64,000 nucleotides of DNA from Shewanella sp. ANA-3 (lineage in GTDB: Bacteria; Pseudomonadota; Gammaproteobacteria; Enterobacterales; Shewanellaceae). The position numbers and the translations under genes were made by a program. The stretch covers positions 2,294,001 through 2,358,000 of the forward strand of contig NC_008577.1 in the NCBI RefSeq assembly GCF_000203935.1. Reading direction: 5' to 3'. The notes under the pieces were generated by a model that saw nothing but the letters and a program-made list of their open reading frames with translations, was not told the origin of the DNA and made no database searches. Shown piece by piece: positions 19,835 through 27,113 of the stretch (positions are counted from its first letter, which is position 1; each line of letters begins with the position of its first letter).

Positions 19835-21701
19835 GGATAATCCTTTGGATAAGCGCAGCGGCATCCACGGGTTCGCCAAGTATGGCGCGCAGTTGCTCGC
19901 TCAAGGTGAGTGCGGTCTCATTGACCACGAGGAGATTAAAAAGCCCAAGTTTATCTTGGCAGTCTTGGGTGGATTGATGGACAAGCGTCGCGAGCTTGGC
20001 TTGCCACAGGGATTGATAATAGCGTGGGCCTTCGCTGGCGATAGCATTGAAACTATATGGGTAATCAATCGCTTGCGCCCAGTTCGCCCCAAAGCTTTTG
20101 CTAAATTCAGCAGGTAAATCCGGATAGCTCTGCTGGTTTAAGGACTGGTAAAAGTTAAGTGCCACCTTAGCGCGAAAGACTTTAAGCTGAGTCGCATAGG
20201 CGCTTGCGAGCGTTTCCCTCGGTTGAATATATTGGGTATCAAATTGGGGAAATAGTGCTTGGCGTAACACCTTAGCGAGCCAAAGGCTTGGTAATTGATT
20301 GGTATCGAGCGTCGGGCCTAAGGTGTTGTTAAGGTAAAAATGACTGCCGCGTGCCAGCGAGGTTATCGCATCGGCAAGGGCTTGGGTAAAGCGTTCAATA
20401 TCTTTGAAATTATTGAGTGTCGCGGGCAGCTCGAGCGCCTGTTGACCAAATTGCTGCCCAATCACACTTTGCCTGAGGGTGTGTTGACTGGCATTCCCAA
20501 GTTTATTCACTTCATCTTGAGCACCAATGGCCAGGTACACTTCCCCCAGTAATCTATCCATATGATAAACGCGGAGGATCTGTTGCTGCGCTTGTGCTGG
20601 TGCCGTTTGAGAAAGTACCGTTTGAGAAAGTGTCGTTTGCGTGGCTGTTGAATCTAGATGTTCGCCAATCACCTCAAAACGTAAACCAAACTCGCCTAAG
20701 GTTGTTAAGGCCTTGTCGAGTAGCTCTCGGGTATTGAGGGCGGTGGTTTGTGCACTGGGTAATTGCGATAAGGTACGGCCAAGATCCCAAGGGGCAACTT
20801 GAATCGCTTCGGTTTGGCTGTCGAGAAACGCTTTAACTAACTCAGGGGTATTGAGTAGCTGATCCTTGAGGCTGTAACTGGCGTAGTCGCTAAAACCTGC
20901 GTCATTGGCGAGGCGTTGACGCAGCTCGGCAATACGGTGTAAAGCGACTTGATTATGCTCCCTAGCTCGACCTTGATAGGCTTGCCATAGGGTTTGACGG
21001 CATTCGGCATCGGGTTGCTTTAACAGATAACTCGCGATAGTGCCTGAGAAGCGAGAGCTTGGCTGCTGCGCATCCTTATCAGATGTTTCTTCCTCGTTAT
21101 TGGTCGTATTAACTTCGGCTACTTCATCTGTAAGCTGGCATTTATCTGCTTGAATATCCAGTTGAAATTGTTGGTTGCCCAAGCCTTGGCGAATGCTGGC
21201 CTGCGCCGTGTGCAGCTTGGCTTTATCCATAATGGATAAATGCTGGCGCAACAAAGCCGTTAATTGCTCACCGAGCAACACCTGTTCCTGATTTGCTGCA
21301 TCATCATTTTCTGAAGCTGCTTGTGTCAGCTCAAACGCCAGTTGGCTAAATTCAGCTTGGTTTAGTAAGTGGCTCAGAGTGTCGGCCAAGCGCAACTGAC
21401 ACTGTAGTAAACCTTGGCGCTCATCCCCCGACAGCGGCAAACCTCGGTAGTAGGTGAGTCTGTCGTTGACGTTATTGAGCCCTATGGTTTGCTGCTCTAA
21501 CACTAGGACCTTATCCGCCAGTGTTAAGGCAGATAGATTGCGGGTGCGAGCATAACTGGCGAAGGCGCCAGCCAAATCGATATTGGGTTGGCGCAAACAC
21601 TGCTCAACCAGCAGCGGCACAGGGCTTGGCGCAGCATAGGCTGCACCGAGAGTGGATAAACACCAGCCAAACAGGCTAGCCGTTAAAATGGATTTTTGCA
21701 T
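19761..21701 (-). CDS. Exported M3-peptidase-like protein lacking the catalytic HExxH
   Basis: 646-residue protein with a signal peptide (cleavage near AAYA, residue 23). It resembles the helical architecture of M3 oligopeptidases: QTLWQAYQGRAREHN, LRVYHMDRLLGEVYLAIG, and near the C-terminus EGPRYYQSLWQAKLATLV. Where M3 enzymes have FHEFGH, this sequence reads SLARGSHFYLNN, and no HExxH or second glutamate motif occurs elsewhere. It therefore appears to be a catalytically dead relative. The identification is by eye and moderate. It overlaps the ATP-grasp gene by 26 bases and the DUF3541 gene by 74, indicating translational coupling. The Gln/Thr-rich insert around residues 200-215 is probably a loop. 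Confidence 0.65.
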   Translation of the reverse strand: MQKSILTASLFGWCLSTLGAAYAAPSPVPLLVEQCLRQPNIDLAGAFASYARTRNLSALTLADKVLVLEQQTIGLNNVNDRLTYYRGLPLSGDERQGLLQCQLRLADTLSHLLNQAEFSQLAFELTQAASENDDAANQEQVLLGEQLTALLRQHLSIMDKAKLHTAQASIRQGLGNQQFQLDIQADKCQLTDEVAEVNTTNNEEETSDKDAQQPSSRFSGTIASYLLKQPDAECRQTLWQAYQGRAREHNQVALHRIAELRQRLANDAGFSDYASYSLKDQLLNTPELVKAFLDSQTEAIQVAPWDLGRTLSQLPSAQTTALNTRELLDKALTTLGEFGLRFEVIGEHLDSTATQTTLSQTVLSQTAPAQAQQQILRVYHMDRLLGEVYLAIGAQDEVNKLGNASQHTLRQSVIGQQFGQQALELPATLNNFKDIERFTQALADAITSLARGSHFYLNNTLGPTLDTNQLPSLWLAKVLRQALFPQFDTQYIQPRETLASAYATQLKVFRAKVALNFYQSLNQQSYPDLPAEFSKSFGANWAQAIDYPYSFNAIASEGPRYYQSLWQAKLATLVHQSTQDCQDKLGLFNLLVVNETALTLSEQLRAILGEPVDAAALIQRIIHVSGSENHPHTTTETQTHTIHCAF

Positions 21702-22620
21702 AGGCTACACGTTCTGCAACTGTCATTGAATGGGATGACATGGCTTCGACATGCTTAAGTCTAGGCAAAATGCCTTTTCCATTTGCAATCTGGATCGCCA
21801 GTCCCGGGCGTGCATTGAGTTCCAATAACAGCGGGCCTTTAGTCTGATCAAGCACCATATCCGTGCCTAAGTAACCCATCTCACACATCTCAAAGGCGCT
21901 CGATGCGGTATGCAGCAAGCTGTCCCAGTGGGGGACGACGATATCGGTGAGCTTTTTGCCTGTGTCTGGATGAAACTCAATTGGATCATCAAATTGCACA
22001 GCATGTAACCCTTTTCCCGTGGCAATGTCAACGCCCACACCCACGGCGCCTTGGTGCAAATTGGCCTTGCCATCGGAGGCGGCGGTGGAGAGCCTGAGCA
22101 TCCCCATCACCGGAAACCCTTTAAAGACAATCAAGCGGATATCGGGCACGCCTTCATGGCTGTAACCGTCAAACACGGGATCGAATTCAATCAGCCCCTC
22201 GACAATCGCCACATCGGGTTTGCCGCCAAGGGAGAATAATCCGCTGAGGATATTGGAGACGTGTCTATCCAATTCCGATGGGCTGACCTCGTGTCCGCTG
22301 GGTTTATAGTAACGGCCCTGTTCGATATGAGTGATCACTAAAATGCCTTTACCACCAGAGCCCTTGGCAGGTTTGATCACAAACCCCGTGCGGCCTTTCA
22401 CGCGCTCGGGAATGTGCACGATTTCGTGCTGCTCGCGCACAACGGCGATTAAATCGGGCACGGCAATATCATTAGCCAGTGCCAACTGTTTAGTCAGCAG
22501 CTTATCATCCACTCGTTTATAAAATTTACGCGGATTATAGCGACCAATGTAATCAATATTGCGTTTATTCATATTGAGCACGCCGCGCGCGCGAAGCTCC
22601 CATGGCCAAGCAATATTCAT
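21676..22620 (-). CDS. ATP-grasp ligase (alpha-L-glutamate ligase-like / sugar-transfer-associated type)
   Basis: 314-residue ATP-grasp protein. FVIKPAKGSGGKGI forms the nucleotide-binding lysine and glycine loop, and LLLELNARPGLAI carries the metal-binding glutamate and asparagine. VPDIRLIVFKGFPVMGMLRL matches the alpha-L-glutamate ligase-like subgroup found next to inactive transglutaminase genes. It probably forms an amide or peptide bond on an envelope substrate; the substrate is unknown. No signal peptide is seen, so it is cytoplasmic. Its ATG shares one base with the stop of the upstream gene (TAATG), and its 3' end overlaps the M3-like gene by 26 bases. Confidence 0.85.
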   Translation of the reverse strand: MNIAWPWELRARGVLNMNKRNIDYIGRYNPRKFYKRVDDKLLTKQLALANDIAVPDLIAVVREQHEIVHIPERVKGRTGFVIKPAKGSGGKGILVITHIEQGRYYKPSGHEVSPSELDRHVSNILSGLFSLGGKPDVAIVEGLIEFDPVFDGYSHEGVPDIRLIVFKGFPVMGMLRLSTAASDGKANLHQGAVGVGVDIATGKGLHAVQFDDPIEFHPDTGKKLTDIVVPHWDSLLHTASSAFEMCEMGYLGTDMVLDQTKGPLLLELNARPGLAIQIANGKGILPRLKHVEAMSSHSMTVAERVAYAKIHFNG

Positions 22621-24128
22621 TAGGCATCCCCCGCGAGTGGTTTAAAGCGTTTGAGTTCCAGTAGGCGATAACCTGTGTATTGGCCCATTAATAGCACTAG
22701 GGCCAAAATCACTAAGTGGATCCCAAGGAAGTTAAATACCCAGTGTTGTACCCAACTGGCGCTCATAGCTAAGTAGGCGAGTGTGGCGACCATTAGACTG
22801 CCACCGCCTTGCACTATCACTTCTTTCGGGCCTTCTTCCTCCCAGAGGATAGACATACGTTCGATGGTCCACGCCAAAATAATCATCGGGAAGAAGGTAA
22901 TCGTCAGTCCTTCGCTTAAACCGAATTTATAAGACAGCAAGGTAAAGACGCCGATAATGCCGATCACGACGATGATGACCGCCGATATTCGCGAGATCAG
23001 CAACAGATTTAATTGGGACAAATAGGAGCGGATCATTAGGCCGCAGGCCACGATCAGCAAGAAGCCGACTAAACCCGTGACTAAACTGGTCTGAATAAAG
23101 GCGAGGGCGATAAGGACTGGCATAAAGGTGCCCGAGGTCTTGACCCCAATAATCACCCGTAAAAACACCACCATCAGTACCCCAATAGGGATCAATAAAA
23201 TGCCCTTGAATAGACTCTGCTCCTCCAGCGGTAATTGGTAGAGTGAGAAATCCAAGGCATTGTTATTCATCATCATATCGATGGAGGTCGCCAATGCCGA
23301 GCGGGTGTCTTGCAACATCGAGAAATGTACCTGCGAGTTCACTCCGCCCATCACATCGAGCACGGAATGGCCCGAGCGTTCCCACAGCAGTAAGTTCTCT
23401 GGACGACCTTGCTTGCCTTTAACCAAATCGAATAAGACCCACTCGCCGTTATGGAACACTTCCACAAAGGGCGAGAGGGATTGACGGCGGCGTTGATCTT
23501 CAAGGTAGAGCCCGCTGACTTCACGGGCGGGAATGCCCTTAGTTTGCAGCATATGCAAAAACACTTGCGTCGCGGTTTGGCTCGACAGCAATAGCTCCAT
23601 ATTCTGGCTGCGCTTAGTTGCAGTGATTGCATTCATCAATTGCTGGGCGAAGGATAAATTCGATGCGCTGCGCGTCCAAGTTTCGTTAATCACTTGCTCT
23701 GCAGCGGTCTTCTCGGTCGCGGGCCAGAGGTAAGGCTCTGGTTGACTGGGGATATTGTCGCTGTGGATTTGGGTCACACCCGTTGGCACTAGGGTCACTT
23801 TATAATAGAGATCTTGGCTGCCATAGGCTTCACGAATAGACCAAATTGCACGGCGCGCGTCCTTATCATCACTCACCGATAACCCAAAGCCTGGGGAGCT
23901 GGCGTTTTCGACCAAGACTTCATAGGCGGGATCCTGTGGTAAGGAGAAGGACACTTCGGCCGCATCGCCAGTGCCATCGAAACTGATTTTGGCGTCTACC
24001 GCCCAGCTTTGTACTTGCTCACCGGGTAGAAAAGGCACTTGATGCTTAACGCCGCGATAGATGCTGGCGCTTAAACCGATAATAAAAAGTAATGCCACCA
24101 AAATGTAAAAAGGTTTACGTGAATGCAT
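22620..24128 (-). CDS. Inactive transglutaminase fused to a multi-helix membrane domain
   Basis: 502-residue membrane protein. An N-terminal transmembrane helix (residues about 6-25) precedes a periplasmic region with a transglutaminase-like fold (HMLQTKGIPAREVSGLYLED, then FVEVFHNGEWVLFDLVKG). The expected catalytic cysteine before that block is absent (SSQTATQ) and the histidine position reads SPF, so it is probably inactive. About seven hydrophobic helices follow (from about residue 255 to the end). This is the 7TM_transglut architecture known beside ATP-grasp and retropepsin-like genes. ATG 24128 has GGGAAAC upstream. The gene lies 211 bases after the protease gene and is directly coupled to the ATP-grasp gene. 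Confidence 0.87.
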   Translation of the reverse strand: MHSRKPFYILVALLFIIGLSASIYRGVKHQVPFLPGEQVQSWAVDAKISFDGTGDAAEVSFSLPQDPAYEVLVENASSPGFGLSVSDDKDARRAIWSIREAYGSQDLYYKVTLVPTGVTQIHSDNIPSQPEPYLWPATEKTAAEQVINETWTRSASNLSFAQQLMNAITATKRSQNMELLLSSQTATQVFLHMLQTKGIPAREVSGLYLEDQRRRQSLSPFVEVFHNGEWVLFDLVKGKQGRPENLLLWERSGHSVLDVMGGVNSQVHFSMLQDTRSALATSIDMMMNNNALDFSLYQLPLEEQSLFKGILLIPIGVLMVVFLRVIIGVKTSGTFMPVLIALAFIQTSLVTGLVGFLLIVACGLMIRSYLSQLNLLLISRISAVIIVVIGIIGVFTLLSYKFGLSEGLTITFFPMIILAWTIERMSILWEEEGPKEVIVQGGGSLMVATLAYLAMSASWVQHWVFNFLGIHLVILALVLLMGQYTGYRLLELKRFKPLAGDA

Positions 24129-24339
24129 ACGTGTTTCCCATGTTGCGCCAATGGCCGAAAAGCGTGGGATTACCCCAGGGCATTGGCGGTTCGAACTCAA
24201 CGTCACGCGTTAGATTGTCGCGTGGCGGGTTTTAGCTACGTCAGGCTGCGTCAGGTTGAGCGGCGATATCACAAGCTGACAGACCAATAAGCGCAAGCGG
24301 CTCTTATGCTCAGCTTGTAAAACGGCTTGGCTCAAGCGG

Positions 24340-25161
24340 TTATTTTTTGCCGCTGGAGACGATAGCTGACTCTGCTTTAGGTTGTTCAGGATCGGGTTGT
24401 TTGGGTTTGGGCGGTTTGGCTTTACCGTGCACATAGCGCTGGCCGACATCGACAACGGCGATATCTTTGATAAATTTACGGCCGAGCAATAAGGGATAGT
24501 CGAGGTGACTACGGTCGGTGAGGTTAAGATCTGTCTCTGCGGAATATTGGCCAATCTTAAGGTGCGCGTGGATCACGGGGCGGCGATCGTCCTTTTCATT
24601 GGCGTCCTGCTTAATGCGCACAAAACGCACGACCTTAGATTCGAAATTCGTCGCGGGCTGTTTTTCCCCTTGAGTATACACATCAAAGCGTACCCATTGG
24701 GCACCATCGCGCTCAAACAGCGTGATATTACGGGCATCGATGGAGGAGGACTCTGCGCCCGTATCAATGCGGGTGGCAAAACTGGCATTGAGTTCATCGA
24801 TAAACACATTTTCGATTTCACCGAGTAAAAACTTATCCCCAAGGGCGGATTTGGGGCATTGGCTCGGCGCAGACGTCACCACCGCGGCTTGCTTTTGTGC
24901 GGTGAGGTTTTTCGCCGCTTGATTTAAGTGATTGATTTGCAGACTGAGCTGCTCGACTTGGCTGTTGAGTGTCGCAAGCGAGGTTAAATCCGCAGGCTGG
25001 CATTGCTGATTAATCGCAGCGACTAATTGATCTTGCTGCTGATTAAGACGGGTATTAAAGGTATCAGTATCGAGTGGTTTGGGGGCGTGGGCGGTCGGTT
25101 CTGTCGCTGCGCATCCCATTAAGCTGCTGGCAACGGCGATAGCGATCAACTGCTTTAGCAT
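24340..25161 (-). CDS. Lipoprotein with retropepsin-like (RimB/'ATP-dependent zinc protease') domain
   Basis: 273-residue protein. The N-terminus is a lipoprotein signal with lipobox LMGC (Cys17). A Gln-rich coiled-coil segment follows (about 33-90). The C-terminal domain (about 110-245) contains RIDTGAESSSIDA, with the DTGA aspartyl-protease motif at Asp133, and LLLGRKFIKDIAVVDVG. This matches the PF05618 family, annotated historically as zinc protease but related to retropepsins. The tail is Pro/Lys-rich. It heads the operon with the inactive transglutaminase, ATP-grasp, M3-like and DUF3541 genes. It probably acts in the periplasm, tethered to a membrane. Confidence 0.87.
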   Translation of the reverse strand: MLKQLIAIAVASSLMGCAATEPTAHAPKPLDTDTFNTRLNQQQDQLVAAINQQCQPADLTSLATLNSQVEQLSLQINHLNQAAKNLTAQKQAAVVTSAPSQCPKSALGDKFLLGEIENVFIDELNASFATRIDTGAESSSIDARNITLFERDGAQWVRFDVYTQGEKQPATNFESKVVRFVRIKQDANEKDDRRPVIHAHLKIGQYSAETDLNLTDRSHLDYPLLLGRKFIKDIAVVDVGQRYVHGKAKPPKPKQPDPEQPKAESAIVSSGKK

Positions 25162-25190
25162 AGTACTTCCTATTGGCGTTAAAACGGGTT

Positions 25191-25217
25191 TTATGCCTAG
25201 GGTTTACCTAGGCATAA
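25191..25217 (-). terminator. Hairpin between cmoB and the protease operon
   Basis: A perfect 11-base stem (TTATGCCTAGG, 25191-25201, with its complement at 25207-25217) has a five-base loop. On the minus strand it follows the cmoB stop by about 28 bases, and a short T-run (CGTTTT) follows. It is a probable terminator or attenuator that separates cmoAB from the downstream operon. Confidence 0.55.
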
Positions 25218-25244
25218 GCGTATTAGGCCACTGGAGCTAACTCG

Positions 25245-26237
25245 TTAGGTCAAATCTTGATTGGGTTGATTTTTCACCGCAATAATCGTTGCGCGTTTCG
25301 GCGCGGGGTAACCCTCGATAGTCTTAGTGATATCGTTAGGGTCAAGATATTCAACCAGTGACTCATTCGGCATCCAATCGGTTCGGCGCTGTTCTGCTAG
25401 GGCGGTGACATCGGTGTCGACACAACGTATGTCTGTGAAATCACACTTCTTTAGCCAGAGCATCAGGGCCGCGACGGATGGAATAAACCATACATTATTC
25501 ATTTTCCCATATCTATCTTGAGGGACGAGTACGGCGTTTTCATCACCATCTATTACTAAAGTCTCTAACACTAATTCCCCACCCATGCGTAACTGATCAC
25601 GTAATTGTAACAAGTGATCAATAGGCGAACGTCTGTGATACAAGACGCCCATGGAGAAAACCGTATCGAATGCATCCAGTGGTGGCAGCTCTTCAATGCC
25701 AAGTGGCAGTAAGTGCACCGGGTGATTTTCACCGCTCAGGCGCTTAACGGCTTCGAATTGGCATAAAAACAACGGTGAAGGGTCGATGCCCACCACCCGT
25801 TTTGCGCCCGCACCAAGCATGCGCCACATGTGATAGCCGCTGCCACAGCCGACATCGAGCACAGTGCGATTTTGCAAAGGAGAAATATGTGGGCTCACGC
25901 GATCCCACTTCCAATCGCTGCGCCATTCGGTATCGATATGAATGCCGTGGATATGAAATGGGCCTTTGCGCCAAGGCATAAACAAGCGCAGTAGGTTCTC
26001 AAGCTTTTCCTTTTCGCCGGGCGTGAGTTGCTCGCCAGTGCCGACGGTGACGCTGCTGACAAAGTCAACGCGATCTGGGGCAGGATAGTGCAGCTTATTG
26101 AGCACTTTTTCCCACTTGGGTAAGTTGCCGTGTTTATGTTCTCTTTGCCATTTGCCGAGGATGGCTGGCAAAGTCTCGAGCCAATGCTGCAAATTGGAAT
26201 CGGCAATTTGTTGGTAAAAGGAGCTGAAACTGATCAC
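25245..26237 (-). CDS. cmoB: tRNA U34 carboxymethyltransferase CmoB
   Basis: 330-residue SAM-family enzyme that transfers a carboxymethyl group from carboxy-SAM to 5-hydroxyuridine at tRNA position 34, giving cmo5U. Conserved motifs are [35 protein letters not shown] and [13 protein letters not shown]. Length is normal for the family. The start ATG overlaps the cmoA stop by four bases, consistent with coupling to the enzyme that makes its cofactor. Confidence 0.96.
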   Translation of the reverse strand: MISFSSFYQQIADSNLQHWLETLPAILGKWQREHKHGNLPKWEKVLNKLHYPAPDRVDFVSSVTVGTGEQLTPGEKEKLENLLRLFMPWRKGPFHIHGIHIDTEWRSDWKWDRVSPHISPLQNRTVLDVGCGSGYHMWRMLGAGAKRVVGIDPSPLFLCQFEAVKRLSGENHPVHLLPLGIEELPPLDAFDTVFSMGVLYHRRSPIDHLLQLRDQLRMGGELVLETLVIDGDENAVLVPQDRYGKMNNVWFIPSVAALMLWLKKCDFTDIRCVDTDVTALAEQRRTDWMPNESLVEYLDPNDITKTIEGYPAPKRATIIAVKNQPNQDLT

Positions 26238-26965
26238 TTGATGGCCACCATGGAAGAGAAATTAAAACATTGGAACCACAAGCTAAAGTGGCTAAACCCT
26301 TGGCGAGTCAAACGTTGCTGGTGGAGAGTTAAGGTATCGGGCTTCATCACGTTTTCGAGCGCGCTGCGCTTTTGACTGATTTCGAGCTCGCTGTAGCCAT
26401 TGGCGCGTTTAAAGTCTAAGTGCAGCTCTTCGAGCACACTTTGAATAGGCGCATCATCGAAGCGAATTTTTTCCGACAGCACTAACAGACCGCCGGGATT
26501 CAAACCGTGATAAATCTTCGCGATCAGCGCTTCTCTGTCCTCTGGCGGTAAAAATTGCAGGGTAAAGTTAAGCACGACTAAAGAAGCGTTTTCGATGTGA
26601 ATATCACGAATATCGCCGCAGATCAGCTCAACCTCAGTATCACTCACATAGGCATTGAGGTTTTCTTGGCAGCGCGTCACCATGGATTCGCTATTGTCCA
26701 CGGCGATAATGCGGCAATCGCGGCCCTGGATTTGACGGCGAATACTTAAAGTGGCTGCGCCTAAAGAGCAACCTAAATCATAGACTTGGGTATTAGGCTT
26801 GACGAAACGATCCGCAAAATCGCCAATAGTATTGATAATTTGCGTATAGCCAGGCACCGAGCGGCGGATCATGTCACTAAAGACACCCGCGACACGATTA
26901 TCAAACTGGAAATCGCTAATGTGTTCGCTCGCTTGAGCGTAGATAGTATCTTGGGAAGCGTTCAT
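26234..26965 (-). CDS. cmoA: Carboxy-S-adenosyl-L-methionine synthase CmoA
   Basis: 243-residue SAM-binding protein. Motifs [30 protein letters not shown] and [12 protein letters not shown] are typical of CmoA, which converts SAM and prephenate into carboxy-SAM for CmoB. The frame extends to 26992, but ATG 26965 ([11 protein letters not shown]) matches the family N-terminus. It is divergent from the diguanylate cyclase gene across about 150 bases. Confidence 0.95.
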   Translation of the reverse strand: MNASQDTIYAQASEHISDFQFDNRVAGVFSDMIRRSVPGYTQIINTIGDFADRFVKPNTQVYDLGCSLGAATLSIRRQIQGRDCRIIAVDNSESMVTRCQENLNAYVSDTEVELICGDIRDIHIENASLVVLNFTLQFLPPEDREALIAKIYHGLNPGGLLVLSEKIRFDDAPIQSVLEELHLDFKRANGYSELEISQKRSALENVMKPDTLTLHQQRLTRQGFSHFSLWFQCFNFSSMVAIK

Positions 26966-27113
26966 CTGGGAATATCTCGAAAATTCAGCCATGCATTTTA
27001 ACGAATCCCGTTGACTAGCAGCAAGTCTCGGCTAGTAATTTGCCCGAAATTTCTGTCTAATATGCATCAATAACAAAGTATTTACATTGTACATCAAGTA
27101 CTAGGGACCCCAG

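Noticed and set aside
24210..24554. 114-codon minus-strand frame overlapping the 3' end of the retropepsin gene
   Set aside because: It is mostly the same DNA as the protease gene in another frame, with low-complexity content and no start signal.
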